The translations under genes and the position numbers were made by a program. A stretch of 64,000 nucleotides of DNA from Taudactylus pleione (Eukaryota > Chordata > Amphibia > Anura > Myobatrachidae): positions 1,550,001-1,614,000 of the forward strand of contig JAUIMM010000484.1 of NCBI GenBank assembly GCA_031769625.1, written 5' to 3'. Below, one piece after another: positions 1-11,539 of this stretch (its first letter is position 1; every line of letters begins with the position of its first letter). Below the pieces are notes generated by a model. That model saw only the letters and a list, made by a program, of their open reading frames with translations, was not told the origin of the DNA and did no database searches.

Positions 1-113
1 AATTGTTTTACATCCAAATGTAAATAAGCCCCAAAGCAGTTAGTTAGTAAAATCTACTTGTTGCTGAAAACACACTGATATTTCAGAAAATGCATGTAGC
101 TTTAGGGATCATT

Positions 114-627
114 GGCCCTCATTCAGAGCCGTACGCTCTGAGCAGAGCGCACGCTCTGAATGAGGGCCGGGCTCCATTTTCATGGAGCGTCCTCCTGGAC
201 GCTCGTATAGCTGTGGGTCACCACCCACAGGCTATACGAGCGTGCATTGTGATGGTCGCGAATTTGCGAGCCGGAGCCTGCGGTTGAGGTTTTCAACCGC
301 AAGCTCCAGAGTGATTTTGGCTCTATCAGAGCCAAAATCACTCCCACTGACATCACTAGTGATGTCAGTGGGCCGGCTTTTGACGGGAGGCGTTCCTGTG
401 GGAACGCCCCCGTCAGGGAGGCACGCCCCCAGCACGCCCACCAAAGGGGGCGTGCTGTCAATCAACATTGACAGCACGCCCCCTTTGATCGGACACAACG
501 AGCGAAGGACTTTCCTTCGCTCGTCGCGTCTGGCGACGGAGCTCCCTCCGTCGTGCGCATGCTCAGTCCATAACATCGACCCACTTGCGAGCGGACAGCC
601 GCTCGCGAGTGGGTCTGAATCAGGCCC
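114..627. mobile_element. Serial-palindrome MITE, copy 1 (Harbinger-like ends)
   Basis: The ends are GGCCCTCATTCAGAGC and its near complement TCTGAATCAGGCCC, with ATT directly outside both (111-113, 628-630), a 3-bp target duplication. The interior is a chain of hairpins: 114-168, 171-188, 200-242, 281-301, 309-343, 343-372 (a perfect 30-bp palindrome with centre CACTAGTG), 381-415, 442-487, 498-524, 535-552 and 579-613. No transposase is encoded; open frames here come only from the hairpin arms. Related copies lie at 23145, 29305 and 36092. The termini match those of the Harbinger element at 58781, which is the inferred source of transposase. Confidence 0.85.
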
Positions 628-849
628 ATTGTGCCTTATAACCAATGCAGGGAAATGATACTAATGATCCCAATTGAATGTATATCTCTGTGCAATCAGG
701 GAAATTGCTAGACTCTTCAGGGATACAGGGCGATTGCTACTATTTCAGGGAGTCTCCCTGACAATCAGGGAGAGTTGGTAAGTATGGTGTGTACCCAGCC
801 ATAATCCGCAGTCAGCATGAATGCGTCCAATCTACAGAACTCCTTATGC

Positions 850-1421
850 TAGGTACACACTGGCCGATTTATTGACCGATCAATTGATCGGCCAATATAT
901 CGTTCCCCCATCAGCCAGTGTGTACAGACGATATGTCTGTGAACAACGTCGTTCAGACATATCGCATTGGCTGTGCTGCACAGCCAATGAACAGATATGT
1001 CTGCAGACATCTTTCCATCGGCAAGTGTGCACGGGTGGTCAGCCGATCGCCCGTACACAGAGGTGCAGAGAGGGGGGGGGGGCCGCGAGTGGGTACTATT
1101 TACCCGGGTCCGGCAGAGATCCCCATCCACAGCAGCCCAGTACACGCTGCTGTGCGCTGGGCTGCACTGGGAGACTGCTACAGCAGCAGCCCGAGCAGTC
1201 TCCTATGCCAAAAGGGGGAGCGATCACGCTGATTGCGCCCCCCATTGGCTGTGCGCCAGGCACACAGCGCACCCCTCCCAAGCGTGCAGCGTCGCAGATG
1301 TGTTTTTATTTATTAGGCCACGCCCCCTACCTGGCCCGAGCTGCTGCAGCATGCAGATGATGGTCGTTCAGTGTGTATGAACAACCATCATCTGCAGAAA
1401 TATCTGTCAGCTGTGTACCCT
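850..1421. mobile_element. MITE with AGGTACACA ends
   Basis: The left end AGGTACACACTG is mirrored by CAGCTGTGTACCCT on the right. The subterminal left part holds short palindromes (for example CGATCAATTGATCG near 880). The GC-rich centre, about 1050-1335 (poly-G tract, ACCCGGG, CAGCAGCCC, GGGGGAGCGATCAC), is shared with 48065-48400, so it may be a separate insertion. Target duplication not clear. Confidence 0.6.
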
Positions 1422-1430
1422 CCTTACATT

Positions 1431-1775
1431 GGGCTTGATTCAATTGAGGGCGATGTAAATAGCGCCGGGAGATAGCTCCCGGAGCTATTCAATCCATCAC
1501 GATGTTAGGTCGGGGAAGGCTCGTTCTCGCGCCTTAAACAGGGTTTTTAGGCGGAAGAAAGGGCATTCCCCGACCTAACTTTTCGGCGCGATGCTGTTTT
1601 CCAGGCACGAAGGGCAGAAAACAGCCTTGCGCCGGGACTTTTGTCGGATTTCTGCTCGCATCCCCGGAGGGATGCGAGAAGAAATCCTTAGTCAGGGTTA
1701 GCTGCATGGTGTATTGAATAGCTCCAGGAGCTGATTCCCGGCGCTATTCACATCGCGTAGAGTAGAATCGTGCCC
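1431..1775. mobile_element. MITE, GGGCTTGATTCAATT family
   Basis: Roughly 36-bp terminal inverted repeats, starting GGGCTTGATTC on the left and ending GAATCGTGCCC on the right and sharing the block GCGATGTRAATAGCGCC, are flanked by ATT on both sides (1428-1430, 1776-1778). The 3-bp duplication suggests Harbinger-type mobilisation. The interior has further inverted repeats (GGGAGATAGCTCCC, the CCCCGACCTAAC arms). No coding capacity. Confidence 0.75.
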
Positions 1776-1878
1776 ATTGACTCCTGCAAATACCACCATC
1801 TTGGCCTGGAAATCCATTGTTCTGTATAGAAACAGCTACATTTGCACAAACTATGCGTATGATGTGCCGAATGAGTAT

Positions 1879-2000
1879 GGGCCTCATTCAGAAGTGCACG
1901 CTATGTTGATGTCGGAAGCAAGCAGCCAATATTTTCAGTCTGTGCATGCGTCAGAGTCGCACTGCACATGCATCCCAATGGTCACCACCGAAAGCTGGTA
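1879..2000. mobile_element. Fragment of a GGGCCTCATTCAG-ended MITE
   Basis: The left terminus GGGCCTCATTCAGAAGTGCACGCTATG resembles the left end of the element at 33402. No right end was found, so it is probably truncated. From here to about 2480 nothing else is recognised except a short ATGTCATGACATC direct/inverted repeat near 2200. Confidence 0.45.
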
Positions 2001-2479
2001 AAGCATAAAGCTTTACCATTAGCATAAAGCCACAGTCACCCTGCTGAAAAAGTTTGCGTCGTAACTGCATTAGCCCTATTTGTGATACAGGTCAGCACTT
2101 TTATTATCGATACGATCCTTAATGATAGAATATCTGACGCTAGGGGTTATCGCATATTTCTGTTTGCTTGTCGGTACTCCCTGCCCTGGTACATGTGATG
2201 TCATGACATCATGACATCACACATCAAGCCCTGGGGGAGCACTGGGAGCAGGAAGGTGGCTGTGGGGTCAGGTCATGTGGCTTTCCGTGCAAGGGCATCC
2301 AGCAAGGTAGAAAAGGGTGGTGGGATGACTCTCTAGGCTACCATTGAGGTAACAACCATGCCGCCTTCTCGTCCATGTGCCCTGTGCAGCATGCACCATT
2401 TACACACCCCTTGTTACGGCCCTGAGTAATGTCCAATGATGTCTCTATGCTGCGAACTTAGACAGGTCCTGACGGTATG

Positions 2480-2935
2480 TAGTTAGGAAGCCGATGGTTG
2501 AAATGCCGACCGCTAGCTTCCCGAATGTCATATCCCGACAAGGAACTAATGATAGACGTTGAAATCCCGACGCCTATCATTATCCCTACGTCGGGATCCC
2601 GATGCCCAGCATACCGAACTAAGGTAAGCCAGGCGGCAGGTGCAGATAGCAGCGGTTAGGTTATGGGATCCTGGGGGGGGGACTTAGGGTTAGGGACCCC
2701 CCCCCCCGGGAGGGTTAGGGGAAGGGGAGGATAGGGTTAGGCACCCCCTGGTGGGAGGTTAGGGTTAGGCACCCTCCTGAGAGGGTTAGGTTTAAGCTGC
2801 GGGGAGGGGGGTTAGGTTTAGGCACTTACGGGGGGAGGCTAGGGGGGTAGGTTAGGCATAGGACAAATACTTACCCTGTTGGGATCTTCTAGTGCCGGTC
2901 TTCCGGCGTCAGGATTCATACTCATACCGATTCTG
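2480..2935. mobile_element. Non-autonomous element with TTAGGG-like G-rich core
   Basis: Flanks rich in CCCGAC / GTCGGGATCCCGA inverted motifs surround a core of degenerate GGTTAGGGTTAGGCACCC repeats. The same layout (CCGAC-type ends, GGTTAGG core, CCGGCGTCAGGATT exit) recurs at 5205, 9690, 11756 (inverted) and, in part, 19735. Superfamily not determined. Confidence 0.55.
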
Positions 2936-3740
2936 GTCCTGACTGGTTAACAGGGAATGTAATAGCACTTATATACATTTTAATTTGAGAAGCACATGAT
3001 GGACAGCGCTGATCAGTAAAGTAGCTTTGTTTAAGGCTAGCATACCCTGTTAATAAGCATCTGGCTCTACTAGTATACTGTACAACCATGTCATTAAAAA
3101 TGCAGAAACTGGAGAACAACGCCTGAGGCCTGTGGTCACTTTTGTTTATACTGGTAACTTTTATAAGAAATGATAGAGATTTGCAGGGCCACATAATAAC
3201 AGAGCTTTCACAAGAGGCCTCGGAGGTTACTAACATCCGTAACACAGAGAAAGGGGTGGGAGTAATTAGCTCTGGTTCCCCATCCATATTAACTGGCATA
3301 TTCTAAAGAGGAATGAGAGATTTCCATCCGTGCAGTATATTGTCACTGACACAGTGCAGTCATTAATAACCGCTGCCTATTCTGCCTGTAATTTGAACCA
3401 GAAACTGTTTTTGTGCAGAGGAAAAGTTTTTCAGGGTGTTGGAAATATCCATCTTTTAGATTGTATTAGCAGGAATAAAATGCGAAAGTTTGTAAAGATG
3501 TTTTACGGATACAAAGTAGTATGCCATTTCCTGTGGATCTTGCTGGGACTTGTAGTCCCACAACAGCTGCAATCAAGTGGTTTGCCTAGTTATTGTTGTA
3601 CTGCTGGTGTGCATTATAGTATATCTCTATGTATGTATAGGCATAAACCCCGCTATCAAAGATGACAACCAGAGACACAGAATGATTGTATCATCCCCCG
3701 TGGTAGGTGCAGGCAGGGTTAGCGGGTGTGTCCCCTTGCT
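2936..3740. other. No assigned feature
   Basis: No gene or TE was recognised. Open frames here (for example 125 aa on the minus strand at 2922-3299) lack any family motif. The phrase TGGGACTTGTAGTCCCACA near 3545 is an imperfect palindrome of the kind common in dispersed repeats. Confidence 0.4.
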
Positions 3741-3960
3741 GTGAGTGTGTGGGAGAGGCCTGGTGCTACGTTTCACAATCAATGGAGGAGGAGGAGGAAG
3801 GGCCTGGGTGAAGAGAAACAACGTGGAGAGAGGTGGAGCCCGGCCCGGGGATTACACGGACGCGTGATGTGACTGAGGCGGAGACTCTCCGGGGAGGGAG
3901 ATCCTGTCTCACTGCTGCTGCTGCTGCTGCTGCTGGCCCAGGCTTCTTAAAGCGGCGATC
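3741..3960. other. GC-richer stretch with (CTG)7
   Basis: This stretch is richer in GC and CpG than its surroundings and contains a (GGA)n-like run (3783-3797) and seven consecutive CTG/GCT triplets at about 3913-3937. It could be a short CpG-rich promoter or 5' exon, but no open frame with a supported start or splice signal is seen. The following 350 bases are unassigned. Confidence 0.3.
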
Positions 3961-4308
3961 CGTCCTTCTCTTCCTGCTACTGCTCTAATATTTAACTGGT
4001 TGGCTGCCACCTGTACTGGGATTTATCATCTATCCCTCCAGAAAGCTGCAACTACAAGGGAATAACTTAATTTCCTCACATTAATCCATTTATAATCCAT
4101 TTCCATAGTCCATTTGTGGTATTTGTGATCAGTTCTACTGTATAATTTGAACTTTTAAATATTACTGCATCTTTTTCACGCAATAACCATAACCTAAATC
4201 CCCCCGCCTCATATCTGACATGACAATGGGGTATATTTATTAATTGCAGTCTGCCACTGATAATAAAGATTCCTTATTGCCGCCATTTGTGGCAATGAGG
4301 AATCTATG

Positions 4309-4812
4309 GGGCCCATTTATCAAAGTTAATTTGAAGTAAATTCCCCAAAAACACCTGTTTTCCGGGCTTTACCTCAAATTCTAAGTATCCCCCGGATGCA
4401 TGAAGGAGGGACCACAGCAGGTATCTCTGATTCCTGCTGCGATCCCTCCATTGCCGCCGGCAGCCGCCTCTCCCATAGGTTTCTATGGGGGATGCGATGC
4501 TGCCAAATATATCAATATTGGCCCCAGCAGCTAACGCCATCTGAAGATAGCGTTAGCCGCTGTAGTCTATAGGCAACCTACCGCATTTCATTTCAATGTG
4601 CGCTGCTCATGTGCAGTCCGCGGGACTGCGCATGCGCAGCAGCCCCGCATGCACTCCGGCCACATCGCAGGGACGGGCTCCTTTCGGAGCCGGTCTCCCT
4701 GCATGTGCCGGTACATACATTCAGCCGCTACGATCGCATTTTGCAATGCGATCATGGGCAGTACTGGATGCCCTGATCGCATTACAAAATGCAATCATTA
4801 ATAAATGGGCCC
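4309..4812. mobile_element. MITE with GGGCCCATTTAT ends
   Basis: GGGCCCATTTATCA on the left is mirrored by TTAATAAATGGGCCC on the right, and TATG directly flanks both ends (4305-4308, 4813-4816). The interior has inverted pairs such as GATCGCATTTTGCAATGCGATC (near 4733) and ATGCGCAGTCCCGCGGACTG arms. Non-coding; superfamily uncertain. The sequence after it, up to 5160, shows nothing recognisable. Confidence 0.7.
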
Positions 4813-5204
4813 TATGTTCTCTCTTAAATGATTTTTGAGTCCCCAGGACAGGGGCTCCGAAAAGAGCCTGCCCCAGCGATCAGTAAGAAGTATATGCTAT
4901 TACTTTACTTCCTAGTTGGGGCTCCCACTGCACATGCTGATGTCTGTCAGTTCATGTACAAGTGGACAGCTCTGGACACTGATCCTTTGGATCTCTCTCC
5001 CGAAAAAATGTGTTATGTAGCCCATTTGTTACAATGGCTAATGCAAAGCTTTGTGGAACTTGGTAAATTTGCCTATTAAGCAGCCACTATAGGAACCTAT
5101 GGGCTCTGCTTTGGAAACGAAAACTGAGGGACTGGAGCAGATATCGAGATATTTGCTGCTGTCTCCCCCTCTTTTACACACACATGCACATACATACATA
5201 CATA

Positions 5205-5652
5205 CAGTGGGATGCAGTTTATAGACCGCGGACTAAATGCCACCGGTCTATATAATGACACGAGAAGCCCGACGGGGGACTTCAGATAGGTGTCAAAATA
5301 CCGACACCTATCTGAATCCCGACGCCGAAGGACAACAGCCCGAACGAGGTAAGTCCGGGGCGTCCTTAGCGTTAGCCGCAAGGGGGTGGGCTAGGTTTAG
5401 GGGGGGAAGGTTAGGGTTAGGCACCCCTAGGGGGAAGGTTAGGGTTAGGCACCCCCGGGGGTAAGTTAGGGTTAGGCAAGGAGGGTTAGGGTGCGGGAAG
5501 GGGGTGTTAGGTTTAGGCACCCCCGGGGGGGACTTAGGGTTAGGCACCACCCCGGGAGTTTTAGGGTTAGGCACCCCTAAGGGGTTAGGAGGGGGAGAGG
5601 GGAGGGTTAGGGTACTTACCAGCCGGCGTCAGGCTTATCGTGTCAGGATTTT
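5205..5652. mobile_element. TTAGGG-like core element, copy in microsatellite
   Basis: It interrupts the TACA microsatellite; TACAGT lies just before it and just after it, though this duplication is weak evidence in a tandem repeat. It carries the inverted pair AGATAGGTGTC...GACACCTATCT, then degenerate GGTTAGGGTTAGGCACCCC units (about 5395-5600), then CCGGCGTCAGG. Same family as 2480 and 9690. Confidence 0.6.
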
Positions 5653-5763
5653 AAACCGCCGGTACAGTCACACATACGTACAGTCACACACTTCTACAAA
5701 TACATACACATAGTCATTCACACATGTACATACATAGTCACACACATACGTACAGTCACACAT

Positions 5764-6085
5764 GGGATGTACTAAGCATCGCATCCCGCCTCTTATCGGG
5801 TACATACCATGGTTGCTTACTTGTACTTAAATATGCGTATTAAATAGTAAAGGACAGCTCTCCCGATAACCATAGGATACCCTAGGATAGAGAGACTTCC
5901 AGGTTTAACACCCAGAAGTCCCTCTGGCATCCTTCTGCACATGCGCAGAAAAGCCCATAGGCTTCTATTGGGTAACGCCATCTGAAGATGGCATTACCCA
6001 CCAGGACGAAGCACCGGAATGCGATGCTTTGTACATATTGGAAATGCTGCATTTTACCGCATTGTTCACTTTAGTACATTCCACC
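5764..6085. mobile_element. MITE with GGGATGTACTAA ends
   Basis: GGGATGTACTAAG on the left is mirrored by CTTTAGTACATTCCACCC on the right, inside the CA/TACA tract. Internal pair: CCATCTGAAGATGG. A related element with GGATGCACTAA ends lies at 48960. Non-coding. Confidence 0.6.
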
Positions 6086-6233
6086 CTTATACACAGTCAC
6101 ACACATATACATACATACAAATACACATACATACATGCAGTCACACATACGTACAGTCATGCACCTATACACATGCACATATAGTTACACACCTACAGTA
6201 TACACATACATAAGACATATATTCAGTGACACA

Positions 6234-6287
<54 letters not shown>

Positions 6288-6367
6288 TTTCTTTCACTGC
6301 ATATATGTATTAGATATATTCCATAGTTTTAGAGCTGTATGTAACACAAATGCACAACCGCACTCTA

Positions 6368-6564
6368 GGGGGTAAATTTACTAAAGTGAGAGCTTTTGGA
6401 AGTGAGTTTTAAAAGTGATGTTGCCCATAGCAACCAATCAGATTATAGCTATTATCTTCTAGAAGGTGCTAGTTAAATGTTAGGTAGAATCTGATTGGTT
6501 GCTATGGGCGACATCACTTTTAAAACTCACTTCTAAAAACGCTCACCTTTGTAGATTTACCCCC
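6368..6564. mobile_element. Foldback MITE, CCAATCAGATT type
   Basis: Almost the whole element is one inverted repeat: GGGTAAATTTACTAAAG / CTTTGTAGATTTACCCC outside and TGATGTTGCCCATAGCAACC / GGTTGCTATGGGCGACATCA inside. The same core recurs at 50499 and 50868. A poly-T run follows at 6582-6601. Confidence 0.75.
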
Positions 6565-7887
6565 AGGACTAGAAAAAATGCTTTTTTTTTTTTTTTTTTT
6601 TTAGTAACAATCAAAAGCAGCTCCACACCTTATATATAAAATTCATTGCTCAGTTTGTTTGTTTGTCTGGTTATGCATTCGGACACCCCTGCACCTATTG
6701 GGATGAATCCAACGTGAGATGGTCCAGTAGGATTCCTGCCAGGTTTTTGGGGGGTTAGGGTCCTGGTCGGACCTCCCGTTAGTATACACTGAGCAGAACT
6801 TTGACCTGGGGAGCTTGTTTTGAACCTTCCACTCGATGGATTTGGACGAAAACTTCACAGAGTGGTAACATTGGATCCCAGAAGACATACTAGGGGGTTG
6901 AGGTCCCACCTCCGGTTAGTGTAAACTGGGCAGAACTTTGACCCGGGGAGCCTGTTCTGTGTCTTCCATTAGATGTATATATTCAAAAGAATAACTAGAG
7001 GGCGTTATATCAGAAGATATTAATAAACGCGTGATGAATAAAAATATCCTTTTGAAACAATATTCAGTCTCAAATGATTTAATAGGTTCATTCGGCTTTA
7101 GTCCTCATTGGTAACTCGATTGTGGACTGTACACTCTGAAAGTATATCCCTCCACCATCCAAATCACTCCCAAAAAAGAGCCCAATGACTAATCATTAGT
7201 TGAAATAAAAAATGTTTTATTCTTGATAAAATAATATACAAGTTTTTACATTTCCTTACAGTATTAAAGATGGTGTCAAGAACTCCAATACTGCTAATAG
7301 AGGAGATGTGTCACAGTTCTGGTATTCTGTAGATCTGGCACGGGGCCCAGGGTATTAACTGAGGAGTGCAGGAAACGGGGAGGCTTCAAGATACCACGAC
7401 TCATAGGTAATACAGATACTGGCAGACTAGAGATACTAGGAATCACGGACCGGAGCAATGCAAGGATACTAGAATTGGAACAGGAACCCAAGCCACCGAG
7501 CAGCCTCTCACCTAATGGTCCAAGGACTAATCAGACCAGAGAACTACTCCAGTGACAAGAACCTGAACTCAAAACAGTATAGTACTGACAGTCTGCAACT
7601 GGGAACCAAGCCAGGAATAGGAGTCTTATGTAACCAGGCAAGAACTAATGAAGCTATATCCCTGGTACAGCTCTGTCGCATGACCTGGACCATAATCCGG
7701 AAGGGGAACTCAGGATAGAGAGACACTTCAGGCACACACAGTACTGAACACCTCGATGCTAAAAGACTGTGACCTGATCATGTCCTCCAGACCTGGAACC
7801 CCAACACTGACTGTCAGCCCAAGACAAGAGCACACAGTACAGGATAACCAAAATAGTCAACCTAGATTATGCAGTAACCTACTATAG
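6565..7887. other. Unassigned repeat-like DNA
   Basis: The segment about 6640-6990 contains two copies of a phrase like GGGCAGAACTTTGACC.GGGGAGC (near 6790 and 6930), so it is probably a degraded repeat. The segment 7200-7880 is rich in CAGGA/CCAGA phrases without a family motif. No open frame can be supported as a gene. Confidence 0.35.
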
Positions 7888-8330
7888 CAGGGGTGGCCAA
7901 CCCGTGGCTCTCGAGCCGCATGCGGCTCTTTTGTTTCTAATATGCTGCTCCCCTCGCTGGAACTGGGAACGCTGGTCTCTGAAGCAATCAGAGACTAAAG
8001 AAGCCTCTGATCATTTCAGAGGCCAGAGTTCCCAGTGATGCATTGCGTGGGTGACGTCATGCCTGCTTGCCTGCTGGATCTTGTTAGATCCAGTCAGAGG
8101 CAGCATCAGTGGGAGCCAGAGCCAACGTGGTCAGATAAGTACTGGGCTGGGGGCACTGCTTAAGGGGCACAAATACAGGGGGCACTGCATAAGGGACACA
8201 AATAGGTCATGCTCCTGCAAATGTCATACCAATGGCTTGCGTACAAAAATGGGGCGTGGCCTTGTGACAGCTAGGCCATGCCCCATTTTTGCACACCCGG
8301 CTCCCTGTCGGCTCTTTAGCTTAGCTACAG
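7888..8330. mobile_element. hAT-like non-autonomous fragment
   Basis: The left end CAGGGGTGGCCAACC followed by GAGCCGCATGCGGCTCTT is typical of a widespread vertebrate hAT terminus. Two CACTGC.TAAGGG.CACAAATA units occur near 8155-8195. A clear right inverted repeat was not found, so the right boundary is approximate. Confidence 0.45.
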
Positions 8331-8339
8331 GTATTATTT

Positions 8340-8937
8340 AGGTCTTTGCCTCTGACTGGTTGGTCACCACTGCACTATAGCCACAGAGTGCAGTGATACT
8401 TGCAACACAGTCCAGTAGATGCCAGCACAACACAGAGTGGAATCCGCGCAGGTGATAAGATGTGTGGCAACACCAGATAGTATGCACCGCAGATACACTA
8501 GCAGAGCTGGAGTTGGAAGTGGTCTGTGTGCAGCGTGGGTGCTGCAGCGCTGATAGATGGTACACAGTGGTAGATGAAATGCAAACAACAGCAGAGGTGG
8601 TATACAGCGGCAATAGTAAACAGTCGCAGCACTGAGAGGCAAACAGCGATGGTACAAGTATGTGATGGGTGAGTTTCTGCAACAAAAGTATCCACAGGAG
8701 AAAGCTCTGTAAACACAGAGGACACTGAGCCTGGAACGATCCTCAGGAAGGAACACAGTTGTTCAGGCAATGAATATTTCCTAGGCCTGGAAATATATAG
8801 GGAGCGGTAACAGGTAATTGGTCAGGCTGACCAGGTGAACAGCCAGGTGAGCTGTGATCATTGGGATAGCCTGTTGGAGGTTTTAGACACAATGAATGAA
8901 TGTTTAACCCTGTATTGGCGGCTAAGACCACGATTCG
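8340..8937 (-). mobile_element. LTR-like segment (solo LTR candidate)
   Basis: Read on the minus strand it begins TGTCACGAATCGTGG, contains a TATA-like TATATATTT at about 8797-8805 and runs through sequence homologous to 57083-57384. It includes one divergent monomer (about 8465-8560) of the 66-bp unit that is amplified at 57385-58609: CAGCGCTGCAGCACCCACGC then TGCACACAGACC. The TGTCACG start fits a Ty3/Gypsy-type LTR, but no matching CA end or internal region is seen, so solo LTR is an inference. Confidence 0.4.
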
Positions 8938-9150
8938 TGACAAGATGGTAGTAATTCCTGCCACCACCCGTACGGATGTGAGCATAAAGGCAGTATCCAC
9001 TCAGTTAGCACATGGGCAATGGTACCTCAATACCCAACGCGTTTCGTCCGTATCTATGGACTTCTTCAGGGGTGTAACAAGAAGGAAAAATGTTTTTTTA
9101 CCAGCAGAAGACAACTCACTGGCTGTTCATAAGAATGTGTTTGCTTTGTA
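8938..9150 (-). mobile_element. Penelope-like end fragment
   Basis: This short piece carries the GAAACGCGTTGGG motif typical of Penelope terminal repeats and no coding sequence. It abuts the LTR-like segment. Boundaries are approximate. The sequence from here to 9690 is AT-rich and unassigned. Confidence 0.45.
9033..9075 (-). ncRNA. Hammerhead-ribozyme-like motif
   Basis: On the minus strand: CUGAAGA (9063-9069, fits the CUGANGA core), a stem II of GUCC/GGAC around an 8-nt loop, then GAAAC (9041-9045) and the self-complementary ACGCGU. ACCC before the core can pair with GGGU after the cleavage site. One extra A separates the core from stem II. Stem III is only the ACGCGU palindrome, as in the minimal, dimer-type hammerheads reported from animal Penelope elements. 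Activity unknown. Confidence 0.5.
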
Positions 9151-9689
9151 ATATCACAAATTTAGTTAACTGGGGAAGGTCCTAAGAGTCCTCAGGCAAA
9201 AAATATTCCAGTGTTAGTGGGTATGCTATGCCCTCTAACATTGGAAAAAAATAAATATAAATATATTTATTTTGGTTTCCTTCAAATTCAAAATGTGATG
9301 TGTTACATAAGATATCTATTTCATCATGGATCCTGAAAATCATATTCCCCATGCTTTACCTGTCAACCACATTGTCATGGTATTTGAAAGATAAAAGTAG
9401 GTTATTTTCAAAAAGATACAAATACAGTACTTGTGATGTAATACAATTTTTAAGCATTTAAATTAGTTATTACTTCACTGACATTGTGCACACCTTGGGA
9501 TCATTTAGAGGTACTGCATTTTGCAAGTTTTTATTTCCGTCATGGAGTTTAGCCCCATCCCGCCCCGTGTTCACAATGTTGCTAGCTTGTCTGATCTAAT
9601 GATGCTGGTATTTATGGGCGCATAAGGCTTCTTCTGGGGGTGTGTGACCAGTGATGGCTCATGTGATCCTAAAGGGATAAGTTCAGTAT

Positions 9690-9990
9690 TTCAGCACAGA
9701 GGATGCCAGCGATTAGAATACCGGCGCCAGAATCCGACACCTGTCAGAATCCCGGTACCGGCATCCAGAAGGTAAGTAGCGAGTTTGGGGGGAGGGTAAG
9801 GGTTGGATGCTAGGGGGAGGGTTAGGTTTAGGGTGCGGGGAGGGAGAGGTTAGGTTTACGCACTAGGGGGAGGTTAAGTTCAGGCATCGGGGAGGTAGGG
9901 TTAGTGTAGGGAGAGTGTCAGTATCCTAATCCTGTTGGGTTGCCGGTGCCAGGATTTTGGCCGCCGGGATCCTGAGCACCGGCATCCCAT
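9690..9990 (+). mobile_element. TTAGGG-like core element
   Basis: GATGCCAGCG..ATACCGGCGCCAGAATCC..GACACCTGTC on the left, then GGTTAGGTTTAGGG-type units, then GTTGCCGGTGCCAGGATTTTGGCCGCCGGGATCC on the right. Same family as 2480 and 5205. Confidence 0.55.
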
Positions 9991-10092
9991 ACTCATCCCA
10001 TTCCTAAATATACATACCTACAGTCATTATATCAAATGATTACTAAGTTAATATCCCTTGCTATTTGATATGCTATCATCACAGTTTTTCCA

Positions 10093-10545
10093 TGGGTAAG
10101 AACAGAGAAGGATCCTACAAAATGGACACTCCCAAATCACTCAAATCTTCTCTCAACTCTGACCTACGTCAATTCTGAGGACTCCTTCATCATCCTTAGT
10201 GGCTATGGACACTCTTCCGTCGCTGGGCTTGCCTCTTTCGCCAGGTTTCTCTCAAAGTGGGGATTCTATTAGCAGTATCCAGAAGGAGAACCCTAATCTC
10301 TCTGCAGTCATGCAACGCCTTAAATCTTTACCAACCAAACAAGAGTTTCCCTCCAAGCGGGATTTTGAGTTGCTTGAAGCTAAACTCCAGGAGACAGTAT
10401 GTAAGAAGGTGGCTGTCTTCCTGGCAAACCTCTCTCAACTGACGACGAGACTGGTGACTGTGGAAGAAGGCAAGGAGGCCATGATTGAGGACTTACAAAG
10501 TTTACAGTACTATGTGCTTAAGAATAGAGATAGGTAAGTGTGCTC
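10093..10545 (+). pseudogene. Possible LINE ORF1-like coiled-coil fragment
   Basis: A 112-codon open frame (10199-10537) contains LPTKQEF followed by heptad-like leucine and acidic residues (residues 40-105), resembling the coiled-coil N-terminal part of L1/Tx1 ORF1 proteins. An upstream ATGGGTAAGAACAG (10093) in another frame would be the usual type of start, so a frameshift is likely. No RNA-binding domain follows. Alternative: an unrelated coiled-coil ORF. No function is claimed. Confidence 0.3.
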
Positions 10546-11539
10546 CAGTCCACAGTACTAATGGTTTGGGAGCAGCTTGCTGACAAAGTCACCACTTAAC
10601 CTTTAAGATAATCAGAACAAAGAACAAACATATGAAAGTGTTTGTGAAGCGAGCGCTCAATCACGTAAAATAAAATGTTCTGCCTTTGTGTCTATAAATG
10701 AAAATTGACAGTATACCTACTGTAATGTTTGAAAAAATAAATATGTTATCAGGAACCAAAGTGAAATGAATGTCACAATATGAATCTAGAATACGCCGCA
10801 TATAATCAAAAAGTATTATAAATGAAATATAATTTTAATCTCACATGTAGATAATGGTTTTGTAAAGATTAATTATTGCACACTACATATGTTGACACAG
10901 TATTGACACACTGGGGAATGGGGGTGCACAGGTGAAAGTAAATGGGGGAGTAAATACAATTGGTAAAAAGGAGGGGGTGAGGATAAAAAATATATAAAAA
11001 TACAAATGGAATTAAAAATAAAAATGGGCAGTAAATAAATGATGCAAATGTCTAAAAAATCCAATAATGATGTTGGAGCAATCAGATTCGGCATTAAAAT
11101 CGATCACTCTATGTTCTTAATATGCAGGAAATTAGTATTGGGTTCAAGATGAGAATCCGGTCTTTTGAGTCCATATAATGTGGTAATCCCGGCATAAACC
11201 ACGGCTCTACAGTAGCCGTGGCCCGCACACAGCCTGCTTCACTGCTGGCAGACAATGTATGGGGTGCCTCTGGGCACAGCAGAGAGTGCCTCACCAGACC
11301 GGAGTAAATGCCCAAGTGCTGGCAGGCCAATCAGGCACGGCAGCCGGGATGTGAACCGGTGCCTGTGCTGTGGCTGACAGTAAACTCTGGTCCCCTGTGC
11401 TGATGTGATCCTGCTGACCACGGTCACCACCTCGCAGCCGGAGCAGAGGATAACCTCCGTGGCGGCAGAGCGGGTGGATCGGCCGCGAGTCAGATGAGTG
11501 TGCAGCAGGGGTAGCTTACCGGTAAGTGCGGTTTCTCCA
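10546..11539. other. No assigned feature
   Basis: AT-rich to about 11100, then GC-rich to 11539. Open frames in both parts lack motifs. The GC-rich part may be the distal portion of the Penelope end fragment that follows. Confidence 0.3.

Larger units (their letters stand above)
5161..6295. repeat. CA / TACA / TA microsatellite belt
   Basis: Stretches of (ACAT)n, CACACA and CATACGTACAGTCACA at 5166-5205, 5655-5765 and 6086-6230, and an (AT)n tract at about 6234-6284, form one microsatellite now split by two insertions (5205-5652 and 5764-6085). Short open frames in it are low-complexity artefacts. Confidence 0.85.

Noticed and set aside
182..658. Open frames of 137-158 codons in the first serial-palindrome MITE
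   Set aside because: They mirror each other on both strands because of the palindromes and have no protein motif. The same holds for frames at 23213-23711, 29258-29895 and 36160-36653.
3741..3960. Possible host promoter or first exon (CpG-richer, (CTG)7)
   Set aside because: There is no supported start, splice donor or downstream coding sequence. It is kept only as a compositional note.
5395..5600. Interstitial telomere array
   Set aside because: The units are GGTTAGGGTTAGGCACCCC with interruptions and sit between conserved flanks repeated elsewhere, so this is a dispersed element and not a telomere relic.
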